10,318 nt of DNA from Sulfurimonas sp. (GCA_015487435.1 WFPU01000185.1:1-10318); one strand, 5' to 3'; counted from the first letter of the stretch, positions 1-5,943 are shown. A program made the numbers and translations. Notes: generated by a model from the sequence alone, not told the origin.

Positions 1-200
1 TGCTCAGATGATCAAATACTAAAGTATAAGCACTATATAGAAGCTTATATAATTTGGTCTGTGTTCTTTAAAAACTCATTGTTTTCACAAGTGTTAAAAC
101 TAACCGTTTTGTGACTATTTAGAGATTAAAAGTAAAAAAAGTATAAATTGTCTCATAACTAATCCTTTAGTAGTTATAAAGTAGCAATTTTTATTCCAAG
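1..200. other. Non-coding region with hairpins and a boxA-like motif
   Basis: No coding frame is visible here. It contains a hairpin with 7-bp arms (25-31 with 43-49), a motif at 62-74 (TGTTCTTTAAAAA) resembling the boxA antitermination element of rRNA operons, and an AT-only hairpin (155-161 with 171-177) followed some ten bases later by a short T run at 188-192. The last of these could be a weak terminator between rsmD and whatever lies to the left. The boxA-like motif together with processing-type hairpins suggests an rRNA-operon spacer or trailer, but no rRNA sequence is present in the window, so this is inference only. Confidence 0.35.
155..192. terminator. Possible weak terminator hairpin at the rsmD 3' side
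   Basis: The arms ATAACTA (155-161) and TAGTTAT (171-177) are perfectly complementary around a 9-base loop. Reading rightward, a TTTTT run follows at 188-192; reading leftward, a run of seven T lies at 134-140. The stem has only one G-C pair, so it would be weak. It sits about 25 bases past the rsmD stop. Confidence 0.25.
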
Positions 201-803
201 TTAGAAATTAAATTTAGGATTTATAAAGTAAGAAAGTGTGGTATTACCGAATTTTTTAGATTTTTTAAGCTCATACCCATTTATAATATCTGCAATCTCT
301 AAACCACTAATATGTTCTATGATAATCATCTTTACACACTCTTTTGGAAGTGAAGCTATTAAATTAATAGTTTTATCATATATATCTTCCATACCCTCAC
401 GTATATTAAAAGGTGGATCTATATAAAAATAAGCATCTTCTTTTTCTCTTTGAAGGTTTTTGATTACAGTTTGTATGTTAAAAAAACTATCTCCAGCCAA
501 CACTTCACAGGAAAGAGGGTCTGTTAATGCAATGTTTTCTTTTAAAACTTTAAGTGCATCTCTATCTTTTTCCATAAAATAGATTTGAGAAGCTCCTCGA
601 CTTAATGCTTCAAGTCCAATTGAGCCAGAACCAGAAAAAACTTCAACAAAATTAGCATCAATAATATCAAATTGAATAGTGTTGAAAAAAGATTCTAACA
701 CTATACTTTTTGAACTTCTTGTAGTGCTTTTAGAGGGGAGTGTTAAGGTTGTACCTTTAAATTTTCCAGATATTATTTTTTTAGTTATCTTTTTAATTTT
801 CAT
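201..803 (-). CDS. rsmD: 16S rRNA (guanine966-N2)-methyltransferase RsmD
   Basis: A 200-residue SAM-dependent methyltransferase that in its family methylates N2 of G966 in helix 31 of 16S rRNA during 30S assembly in the cytoplasm. The N-terminal stretch IISGKFKG (10-17) is typical of RsmD. The SAM-binding motif I is VEVFSGSGSIGLEALSRGA (53-71), and the catalytic motif IV is DPPF (129-132), the form used by enzymes that methylate exocyclic amino groups. Length matches the family (about 180-200). The usual arginine-proline of the TRP motif reads TRSSKS here, a minor divergence. The gene is last in a five-gene minus-strand operon; its ATG lies inside the end of the preceding gene (11-bp overlap), with only a weak ribosome binding site, which suggests translational coupling. 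Confidence 0.93.
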   Translation of the reverse strand: MKIKKITKKIISGKFKGTTLTLPSKSTTRSSKSIVLESFFNTIQFDIIDANFVEVFSGSGSIGLEALSRGASQIYFMEKDRDALKVLKENIALTDPLSCEVLAGDSFFNIQTVIKNLQREKEDAYFYIDPPFNIREGMEDIYDKTINLIASLPKECVKMIIIEHISGLEIADIINGYELKKSKKFGNTTLSYFINPKFNF

Positions 804-1164
804 AAAATGCTTTTACCGATTTTAATATATTTTGCTGATACTCTTGTGTTAAGTATTCTATTCGCTTTTGCAAAATCTCAAAATTTAGAGATTCCTCAGC
901 TTCTTCTTCATCAATATTTGTTTGAGTATCTTTAACTATAGTTTTGTATCTATTCTCAAGAGCTAAAATAAGCTGAGATTTTGAAAATGGTTTAACTAAA
1001 TCAGCTTTAGCATCACTCCCTATATAAAAACATCTCTCATCGTTTAAACAAACCTCATCACGCACTAATATATCACATTGCTTGACTGAACTAAGATGTT
1101 TACTCAAAAAAAGTTCTAGTGATTTTTGCATCAAAGGAGATTTACACTCTATTGCTATTTTCAA
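793..1164 (-). CDS. Receiver-like conserved protein of unknown function (TTG start)
   Basis: About 123 residues with a TTG start. A longer frame with ATG at 1212 exists but would overlap the exonuclease gene by 44 bases. The TTG at 1164 lies 4 bases after the exonuclease stop and has a good ribosome binding site (GGAAGG, 8 bases upstream), so it is preferred. The first ~75 residues look like a shortened or degenerate response-regulator receiver fold: KIAIEC at the start, CDILVRD (30-36), then LVKPFSKSQLILALENRY (57-73), which matches the conserved Lys-Pro-Phe and final helix of receivers. A normal phosphoacceptor arrangement is not obvious. The C-terminal third is acidic and then probably helical or coiled (83-121). 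It is not a recognised family, and the receiver relation is inference. It lies in the operon between the exonuclease and rsmD. Confidence 0.75.
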   Translation of the reverse strand: MKIAIECKSPLMQKSLELFLSKHLSSVKQCDILVRDEVCLNDERCFYIGSDAKADLVKPFSKSQLILALENRYKTIVKDTQTNIDEEEAEESLNFEILQKRIEYLTQEYQQNILKSVKAFYEN

Positions 1165-1168
1165 AACT

Positions 1169-1861
1169 TTAGCCTTCCAAATAATATTTGATACTATAGC
1201 GTAAATCTTCATCCAAATCCAGAATATTATTTAACATCCACTCTAAATATCCCCTATCAAGCATGCTTATCTCCTCTATATATCTACCACCATACTTACC
1301 AAATTCAAATTTACTCATAAGTACATTTTTTACACTAAGCTCATACATCTCTTCTTTAGAAGCGAGTTCTAATAAACATTCATAAAGTTGCTTTATCAAC
1401 CTTGCATCACTTAGTGCTTCATGCGGAACTGTTTTTTCTTTTTCATCTTTGTATAGTTTTAAATCATATCTTAAAAATTGTAAAGAGTACTCTTCACATT
1501 CTGGCATAAGATGTTTAGAGACTCTAAGTGTATCTATAATTTTACCCTGCCATACAAACCCACATGCACGATTTAACATATTTAGAATAAACTGTATATT
1601 GTGAGAAATTAAAGTCACATCATAAATATTATTTAGCATTAGATATCTAAAAGTTTCACTATCTTGAAGTTCTGGTTTTCCTTTAATCATCTCATTTGTA
1701 ATATGATTTATACTTGAAGCTTTTGGTGGAATTTTTTTACCCTCATTTATCAAATCCATTTTTGTAATTAAGTTGCCATTTTCAATAACAATTAGTGCAA
1801 TTGAAATTATCTTGTCACTTTTATCTAGCCCTGTAGTCTCTGTATCTATAAAAATCAGCAT
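1169..1861 (-). CDS. DnaQ-like DEDDh 3'-5' exonuclease with ExoX-type C-terminal domain
   Basis: A 230-residue protein of the DEDDh exonuclease family (DNA polymerase III epsilon-like), which remove nucleotides from 3' ends using two metal ions. Exo I is FIDTETTGL with D6 and E8. Exo III is VPHEALSDARL with H147 and D152. Exo II is HNIQFI (87-92): the aspartate normally found after HNxxF is isoleucine (I92), so one of the four metal-binding acids is missing. Residues about 180-228 (LMSKFEFGKYGGRYIEE, DRGYLEWML) match the small C-terminal domain found after exonuclease domains in ExoX-like and related proteins. The start overlaps the upstream membrane-protein gene by 7 bases. It may act in repair or mismatch processing; whether it is still catalytically active is uncertain. 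Confidence 0.85.
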   Translation of the reverse strand: MLIFIDTETTGLDKSDKIISIALIVIENGNLITKMDLINEGKKIPPKASSINHITNEMIKGKPELQDSETFRYLMLNNIYDVTLISHNIQFILNMLNRACGFVWQGKIIDTLRVSKHLMPECEEYSLQFLRYDLKLYKDEKEKTVPHEALSDARLIKQLYECLLELASKEEMYELSVKNVLMSKFEFGKYGGRYIEEISMLDRGYLEWMLNNILDLDEDLRYSIKYYLEG

Positions 1862-2358
1862 TTCATAACTTTTACTTTTTTACACTTAGATATCATGATG
1901 ATGAAAGAGAAATATCCGCTAACTAAGATAAAGGTAAACAAAGCATAAATATTATAAAAATTAAACATAGTAATTATCATTAAAATTGCTACTAACCATA
2001 TCATAAGCATGAACCATTTTCTCCATACTTTTACCAAATCCCCATAACCTATAACATCTATAACTTCATCACTACCACATTCAAAGAGTTTTAACTCATA
2101 TCCATCTATGCAATCGTTAAAAATATATTTAATTGAACGAAATAATGAGATTAAAAGTGTAAAACTCCAAACAATTACAAACCAAAAATTAAATATTTCA
2201 ATTAAAGCAGAGATATTTTTTTGTTCAAGCGGTGGAGAACCTATAGATAAATATGTATAAAAAGTTATTAAAAAGGTAACTAATGATGCAAGAAATATAC
2301 TAGAGACACTAAGACGAATCGCCCATTTTAGCCAAAGTAAAAAGTAAAACTTACTCAT
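1855..2358 (-). CDS. Predicted four-helix membrane protein, function unknown
   Basis: A 167-residue protein with four hydrophobic stretches at about 13-37, 56-75, 115-133 and 136-157, so probably an integral inner-membrane protein. Between helices 2 and 3 is a soluble loop of about 40 residues (76-114) containing acidic residues and two cysteines (C83, C94). A short Lys-rich tail (158-167) would be cytoplasmic by the positive-inside rule. No enzymatic motif or recognised family is visible. It overlaps its upstream gene by 8 bases and its downstream exonuclease gene by 7 bases, so all are very probably co-transcribed and translationally coupled. The overlaps on both sides and the clear membrane pattern support a real gene. 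Confidence 0.8.
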   Translation of the reverse strand: MSKFYFLLWLKWAIRLSVSSIFLASLVTFLITFYTYLSIGSPPLEQKNISALIEIFNFWFVIVWSFTLLISLFRSIKYIFNDCIDGYELKLFECGSDEVIDVIGYGDLVKVWRKWFMLMIWLVAILMIITMFNFYNIYALFTFILVSGYFSFIIMISKCKKVKVMKC

Positions 2359-2785
2359 CTAAATCTTTTTTATACACCTTAAGCATCCCATTATAATGTT
2401 CCAAAGTCATAAAACTTTTCTCAAATCTATAACGAATTATAAACTCTACAATTTTATCTTTGAGTTTGACATCTACAAGCTCTGCTTTTCCAAAATAACC
2501 AAGTGAGATATTTTTACTTTTCACACGGGCTTCTTTATTGTATGATATTGCTAAAATTTGAAGATATTTACCTTTTTTTATTGTGCCTAAACTCTCTTGT
2601 AAAAGTGACGCACCGGAAAGATTTATAGCTTTAAAATCAAAAATATCATCAAAATTTTCAACTTTTTTATCTATACCAATATCTTTATATAAAAATTCCA
2701 ATGCGCTAATATTATCTTTTCTTACACGTTCATATGAGGATATCTTATTTGTTAAGTTTTTAAGTCTATCTAGCGCTGCACTCAT
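2351..2785 (-). CDS. Hypothetical cytoplasmic protein, first gene of the rsmD operon
   Basis: A 144-residue protein, not recognised as a named family. No signal peptide or membrane segment is visible. Residues 1-30 are helical and basic; a middle part (45-70) is mixed; the C-terminal half (72-140) alternates polar and hydrophobic residues like beta strands (LQILAISYN, VDVKLKDKIVEFIIRYRF). The ATG at 2785 is preceded by only a modest purine stretch (GGTAAAAG). It is the first gene after the intergenic region shared with the divergent murA gene, and its end overlaps the following membrane-protein gene by 8 bases (ATGAGTAA). Gene status rests on this operon packing and on unbroken length, not on homology. 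Confidence 0.75.
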   Translation of the reverse strand: MSAALDRLKNLTNKISSYERVRKDNISALEFLYKDIGIDKKVENFDDIFDFKAINLSGASLLQESLGTIKKGKYLQILAISYNKEARVKSKNISLGYFGKAELVDVKLKDKIVEFIIRYRFEKSFMTLEHYNGMLKVYKKDLDE

Positions 2786-2825
2786 CTTTTACCAATTCAA
2801 CTTATATTAATAGGGTTCTCTGAAC

Positions 2826-2908
2826 AATTAGTTATTAGATTCTGGATCAAGTCCAGAATGACGAAACTATCGTCATCCTAAACTTGATTTAAGGTCTAGT
2901 TCCTAATT
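2826..2908. repeat. 83-bp imperfect palindrome (dispersed-repeat-like)
   Basis: Arms 2834-2864 and 2870-2900 face each other around a 5-base loop (AACTA), and an outer AATTAG/CTAATT pair (2826-2831 with 2903-2908) closes the structure. In the core 28-base arms 20 positions match, and all eight differences are transitions; four of these give G-T pairs on the plus strand, and the others would on the minus strand. This pattern fits an old palindromic element kept as an RNA hairpin. The core (GATCAAGTCCAGAATGACG) resembles short intergenic palindromes I recall from many bacterial genomes. That resemblance is memory, not a search. Confidence 0.65.
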
Positions 2909-2968
2909 AATCAGATATCTCAATACATAATGTTATCATATTTTTAAAACTTTATAATCTAAATAAGA

Positions 2969-2974
2969 TATAAT
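2969..2974 (+). promoter_or_regulatory. Probable murA -10 element (TATAAT)
   Basis: A perfect TATAAT lies 29 bases before the murA ATG, giving an expected transcript start near 2981 and a leader of about 23 bases. No TTGACA-like -35 is visible at 16-18 bases upstream; the region is AT-rich, as is common for Campylobacterota sigma-70 promoters. A second TATAAT at 2953-2958 is an alternative. Confidence 0.5.
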
Positions 2975-3003
2975 TACGAAAATATATACAATAAAAGAGT
3001 ACA

Positions 3004-4266
3004 ATGGACTATTTACAACTAAAAGGCTCTCAATCTTTAAGTGGTGAGATTAAGATTTCTGGCGCAAAAAACGCATCACTCCCATTAATAGCTATGACAA
3101 TCCTTGCAAAAAATAATGTTAAAATAAGTAATTTACCACATGTTGCTGATATAAACACTCTTTTAAAACTATTATCTAATTTAGGTGCAACTTGTGAGAG
3201 AAACAATGGATATATGCACGTAGACACTTCTACACTGCATGAGACAAAAGCTACTTATGATATTGTAAAAACTATGCGTGCTTCTATTCTAGTTCTTGGT
3301 CCATTATTAGCTCGTTTTGGTAAATGTGAAGTCTCCCTTCCTGGTGGTTGCGCTATTGGTCAACGCCCAGTGGATCTACACTTAAAAGCATTAGAGCAAA
3401 TGGGTGCAAATATAGAGATTAAAAGTGGATATATAGAAGCTACTGCTCCAAATGGATTACAAGGTTGCGACATAATTTTTGACAAAATCACAGTAACAGG
3501 TACTGCAAATATTGTGATGGCAGCCTCCCTTGCAAATGGGATTACTAATATAACAAATGCAGCTCGCGAACCTGAAGTGGTTCAACTTTGCGAAATTTTA
3601 AATAAAAGTGGTGTTAAAATAGAGGGTATTGGTAGTGCAATTTTAACTATTAGCGGTACTAATGGCAAACTTATAGATATAGTTGATTTTAGCGTAATTC
3701 CTGATAGAATTGAAGCTGGTACATATCTATGTGCTGGAGCAATTACAAATTCTAAACTTACAATTATAAATGCAGATCCTTCTCATCTAGGTGCAGTTTT
3801 AGCAAAACTTGAAGAGATGGGATTCTCTATTGAATCTTCACTGGATTCTATCACAATTCATCCAGCTGATGAGATCAAGCCAGTAAAAATTATAACTCAA
3901 GAGTACCCAGCTTTTCCAACTGATATGCAGGCTCAATTTATGGCATTAGCTACTCAAGCAAATGGTGTATCTATAATTGAAGAAAAATTATTTGAAAATC
4001 GCTTTATGCATGTTAGTGAACTTCAAAGGATGGGTGCTGACATATCATTAAATGGACATACCGCTACAGTTAGTGGTAAGACAAAATTAAGTGGAACTGA
4101 TGTTATGGCTACAGATTTAAGAGCTTCAAGTGCTCTTGTATTAGCTGGACTTATAGCTGATGGAACAACAGATATACATCGAATTTATCATCTTGATCGT
4201 GGGTATGACTCTCTAGATAAAAAACTTCAAAATGTAGGGGTTGATATAGTAAGGTTATCTGAGTAA
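3004..4266 (+). CDS. murA: UDP-N-acetylglucosamine 1-carboxyvinyltransferase MurA
   Basis: A 420-residue enzyme for the first committed step of peptidoglycan synthesis in the cytoplasm: transfer of enolpyruvate from phosphoenolpyruvate to UDP-GlcNAc. Family residues are present: K22-N23 in ISGAKNASLPL, the catalytic loop cysteine C116 in PGGCAIGQRPVDLHL, D306 in YPAFPTDMQAQ, and DLRASSALVLAGL (371-383) and HLDRGYDSLDKK (397-408) near the end. Length matches the family (about 417-420). Having cysteine rather than aspartate at the loop position is the fosfomycin-sensitive form of the enzyme. The ATG has only a weak AAGAG-type ribosome binding site. It stands alone on the plus strand, divergent from the rsmD operon and convergent with hspR. 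Confidence 0.97.
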   Translation: MDYLQLKGSQSLSGEIKISGAKNASLPLIAMTILAKNNVKISNLPHVADINTLLKLLSNLGATCERNNGYMHVDTSTLHETKATYDIVKTMRASILVLGPLLARFGKCEVSLPGGCAIGQRPVDLHLKALEQMGANIEIKSGYIEATAPNGLQGCDIIFDKITVTGTANIVMAASLANGITNITNAAREPEVVQLCEILNKSGVKIEGIGSAILTISGTNGKLIDIVDFSVIPDRIEAGTYLCAGAITNSKLTIINADPSHLGAVLAKLEEMGFSIESSLDSITIHPADEIKPVKIITQEYPAFPTDMQAQFMALATQANGVSIIEEKLFENRFMHVSELQRMGADISLNGHTATVSGKTKLSGTDVMATDLRASSALVLAGLIADGTTDIHRIYHLDRGYDSLDKKLQNVGVDIVRLSE

Positions 4267-4282
4267 TAGTTAGATGCTTGCT

Positions 4283-4364
4283 GAGTACCTTTGGCTCTGT
4301 TTTTGAGTTACGGTAAACATTTTTCTTCGAAAAATATTCCCTGCACTCAAAGCCAAAGTCACTC
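4283..4364. repeat. Compound inverted repeat between convergent murA and hspR (possible bidirectional terminator)
   Basis: Outer arms 4283-4296 and 4351-4364 pair as GAGT plus CTTTGGCT with two internal mismatches. Inside is a second hairpin, 4319-4335, with a 7-bp ATTTTTC/GAAAAAT stem and a TTC loop. An alternative pairing also exists (TTTTGAGT at 4301-4308 with ACTCAAAG at 4345-4352). The structure fills the 92-base gap between the two stop codons and its right arm enters the last codons of hspR. Its position suggests transcription termination for both genes. There is no classical T run directly after the outer stem, so termination is inferred from position. Confidence 0.55.
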
Positions 4365-4736
4365 TTCAAATATAATCATCTCATAAATACTTTTTTTAGT
4401 AACCAATGCTTTATCTGCTGAAACAGAGTGAGAGTTTTGAGCACGAGCAACTTCATGTTTTAACTCCGCAATCTCTCTCTCCATATCATCTACATTGTCT
4501 TTAAGACGTAAAATAATATCAATACCAGCCAAATTCACGCCAAGCTCGCGAGTAAGTCTTAAGATAAGTTTTATTCTATCAATATCTCTTTGAGAATAAA
4601 GCCTAATACGACCACTTGAGCGAGCTGGCGTAATTAAATTTTCACGTTCATATTGACGAAGAGTTTGAGGATGAATATCTAATATTTTAGCAACAATACT
4701 AATTAAATAAACTGGCTCGTCATAGGGATGTATCAT
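4359..4736 (-). CDS. hspR: MerR-family heat-shock repressor HspR
   Basis: A 125-residue repressor of chaperone genes. The MerR-type helix-turn-helix covers about 9-31 (VYLISIVAKILDIHPQTLRQ), the wing about 37-48 (PARSSGRIRLYS), followed by RDIDRIKLILRLTRELGVNLAGIDIIL (50-76), which is diagnostic for HspR, and a coiled-coil dimer helix (about 76-98). Related HspR proteins bind HAIR inverted repeats and repress chaperone operons until heat shock. In Helicobacter pylori and Campylobacter jejuni hspR is likewise co-transcribed with cbpA. The ATG overlaps the cbpA stop by 4 bases (ATGA), so translation is coupled. A HAIR-type repeat in the operon promoter (5675-5695) points to autoregulation. It is the last gene of the operon. 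Confidence 0.95.
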   Translation of the reverse strand: MIHPYDEPVYLISIVAKILDIHPQTLRQYERENLITPARSSGRIRLYSQRDIDRIKLILRLTRELGVNLAGIDIILRLKDNVDDMEREIAELKHEVARAQNSHSVSADKALVTKKSIYEMIIFEE

Positions 4737-5620
4737 AGTTTTTCTTTCATCATTTTTACTAAATCTTCATCTAATTCTTCAACTTTAGGTAATACAATAT
4801 TTGCTTCTAAATACAAGTTTCCACGAACCTTAGTTTTTCGGTTCATAACACCCATCTCTTTTACACGAAATCTTTGTCCATTTTTCGTGTTTTTAGGAAC
4901 TTTTAATTTTATCTCTTTTTCTAAAGTTGCTATCTCTATCTTACCACCAAATAAAGCCGCTTTTAAAGGCACATCAAAAGTTTTGATTAGGTCATCATCT
5001 TCTCTAGTGTATTCAGGATTTGAGGCTACTGTAATTTTTAAAAACAAATCTCCAACTCTTCCACCTTGAGCATGACCCTTCCCTTTAACACGCATTTTTT
5101 CTCCACTTTTTATACCGGCAGGAATTTTTATATCAAATCTTTCGCCTTGCACTGATACAGAGTGAGAACCACCTAGAACACTTACACTAAAAGGGATTAT
5201 CACATTTGTTTCTATGTCCAAATTTGGTTGTTGGTATTGTCCTCCACCAAAACCTCCACCGCCAAATGGACTTCCGCCGCCAAAACCTCCGCCGCCAAAT
5301 GGATTTCCACCACCGCCACCAGAGAACATTTGTCTAAGGATATCATCTAAATCACCTTGACCACCACCATGTGAACGTGAAAAATCATGAAAACTTTGTC
5401 CACCAAACATAGAGTCACCATGCATGTCATATTGTTGTTTTTTTTCTTTATCACTTAAAATTTCATATGCAGAGTTTATCTCTTTAAATTTTTCTTCTGC
5501 ACTTGCTTCTTTATTTACATCTGGATGATATTTTCTTGCTAATTTTCTATATGCTTTTTTAATCTCATTTTCACTTGCATTTTCTGAGACTTCAAGCGTT
5601 TCGTATAATGATTTTGCCAA
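4733..5620 (-). CDS. cbpA: Class B J-domain co-chaperone CbpA (DnaJ-like), TTG start
   Basis: A 295-residue DnaJ-family co-chaperone that would stimulate DnaK ATP hydrolysis and deliver unfolded clients. The J domain spans 4-68 with HPD at 32-34. A Gly/Phe-rich linker runs from about 72 to 128, with two copies of an 11-residue unit (NPFGGGGFGGG and SPFGGGGFGGG). The C-terminal client-binding beta domains cover about 134-280 (FDIKIPAGIKSGEKMRVKGKG). The four CxxCxGxG zinc repeats of true DnaJ are absent, so this is the CbpA type. The start is TTG at 5620, with AGGA seven bases upstream; no nearby in-frame ATG fits. It is the first gene of the cbpA-hspR operon, with a near-consensus promoter overlapped by a HspR-type operator. 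Confidence 0.93.
   Translation of the reverse strand: MAKSLYETLEVSENASENEIKKAYRKLARKYHPDVNKEASAEEKFKEINSAYEILSDKEKKQQYDMHGDSMFGGQSFHDFSRSHGGGQGDLDDILRQMFSGGGGGNPFGGGGFGGGSPFGGGGFGGGQYQQPNLDIETNVIIPFSVSVLGGSHSVSVQGERFDIKIPAGIKSGEKMRVKGKGHAQGGRVGDLFLKITVASNPEYTREDDDLIKTFDVPLKAALFGGKIEIATLEKEIKLKVPKNTKNGQRFRVKEMGVMNRKTKVRGNLYLEANIVLPKVEELDEDLVKMMKEKL
5249..5314. repeat. 33-bp tandem repeat in the cbpA Gly/Phe linker
   Basis: Two adjacent 33-base units (5249-5281 and 5282-5314) match at 29 of 33 positions. They encode the duplicated 11-residue PFGGGGFGGG unit of CbpA. Unit number could vary between strains by slippage. Confidence 0.8.
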
Positions 5621-5660
5621 TTTTATTTCCTAAAATTTATTTTAATTATTTATTAGCGCA

Positions 5661-5690
5661 ATTATATCATAAAAGTTGAGTGGATGTCAA
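5661..5690 (-). promoter_or_regulatory. Sigma-70 promoter of cbpA-hspR
   Basis: Read on the minus strand, TTGACA (5690-5685) is followed after 18 bases by TATAAT (5666-5661). Both hexamers are perfect consensus, rare for this AT-rich genome type. The expected transcript start is near 5654, giving a leader of about 34 bases before the TTG start with its AGGA ribosome binding site. A promoter this strong fits a gene that is held down by a repressor. Confidence 0.8.
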
Positions 5691-5695
5691 TCAAG
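5675..5695. promoter_or_regulatory. HAIR-type HspR operator overlapping the cbpA -35
   Basis: On the minus strand the site reads CTTGATT, 7 bases, ACTCAAC. The known HAIR consensus is CTTGAGT-N7-ACTCAAG, so each arm matches at 6 of 7 positions with the exact spacing. The -35 hexamer lies inside the site, so a bound repressor would block RNA polymerase. Since hspR is the second gene of this operon, negative autoregulation follows by inference. Confidence 0.8.
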
Positions 5696-5705
5696 GTTTC
5701 GCTCA

Positions 5706-5800
5706 AAAATAGCAACCACACAAAATGGCTTCATGCGGGGTACCCCAAAATCAAAGATTTTGACCCTCTCACTGCAGGGATTTTGTGTGGTTGTTATTTT
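5706..5800. repeat. Long hairpin element with 21-bp arms, possible purH terminator
   Basis: Arms 5706-5726 and 5780-5800 are complementary at 20 of 21 positions, with a G-T pair at the remaining one. The 53-base interior has its own structure: the palindrome GGGGTACCCC (5737-5746), AAAATC/GATTTT (5747-5752 with 5756-5761) and CCCT/AGGG (5764-5767 with 5776-5779). ACCCCAAAA (5742-5750) is also complementary to TTTTGGGGT (5806-5814). On the minus strand the stem ends in TTTTT, so it could end purH transcription before the cbpA promoter. A miniature mobile element is the other reading. Confidence 0.6.
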
Positions 5801-5852
5801 CTCGCTTTTGGGGTGTAAAAAACTATAATTATAATATTGTTAAAATAAAAAG

Positions 5853-5937
5853 AGTGATGCAGTTACAAGGCGCATAATGAAGAAGTGCACTACTGTGTGC
5901 ATGATAAATGTAGCAACGCAGTAAATGCGTCGCAATT
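5853..5937. repeat. Structured repeat-like element next to the purH stop
   Basis: Two hairpins stand side by side: TGCAC/GTGCA (5886-5890 with 5897-5901) and an 8-bp stem with one G-T pair, GCAACGCA with TGCGTCGC (5913-5920 with 5926-5933). The sequence is richer in G+C than its AT-rich surroundings. It resembles intergenic repeats I recall from other proteobacterial genomes (GTTACAAGGCGCATAATGAA part), but this is unverified recall. Confidence 0.45.
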
Positions 5938-5943
5938 TTGATT

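Larger units (their letters stand above)
2786..3003. other. Divergent intergenic region, rsmD operon / murA
   Basis: This 218-base gap must hold the promoters for both the leftward operon and murA. A leftward TATAAG is present at 2801-2806, but it lies very close to the 2785 start and is doubtful. Rightward TATAAT copies occur at 2953-2958 and 2969-2974. The central 2826-2908 stretch is a long imperfect palindrome listed separately. No small ORF with a credible ribosome binding site was seen. Confidence 0.6.
5621..5943. other. Intergenic region between cbpA and purH
   Basis: This 323-base gap holds, from left to right, the cbpA leader, promoter and HAIR site (5621-5695), a long hairpin element (5706-5800), an AT-rich stretch (5815-5852), and a second structured repeat-like element (5853-5937) ending directly at the purH stop. 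A short minus-strand open frame runs through the last element, but it has no credible start or ribosome binding site. purH transcripts would have to end here to keep cbpA under its own control. Confidence 0.7.

Noticed and set aside
238..426. Plus-strand open frame of 62 codons inside rsmD
   Set aside because: Antisense to the well-supported RsmD methyltransferase.
2583..2810. Plus-strand open frame of 75 codons
   Set aside because: Antisense to the first gene of the rsmD operon, whose overlaps with its neighbours make it the better gene.
4151..4369. Minus-strand open frame of 72 codons across the murA end
   Set aside because: Overlaps the conserved murA 3' end and the hairpin region; no ribosome binding site and no protein-like pattern.
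4728..5069. Plus-strand open frame of about 113 codons
   Set aside because: Antisense to the cbpA C-terminal domain; no family resemblance.
5820..5940. Minus-strand open stretch through the element beside purH, encoding about 32 residues
   Set aside because: No start codon with a ribosome binding site; better explained as a structured non-coding repeat.
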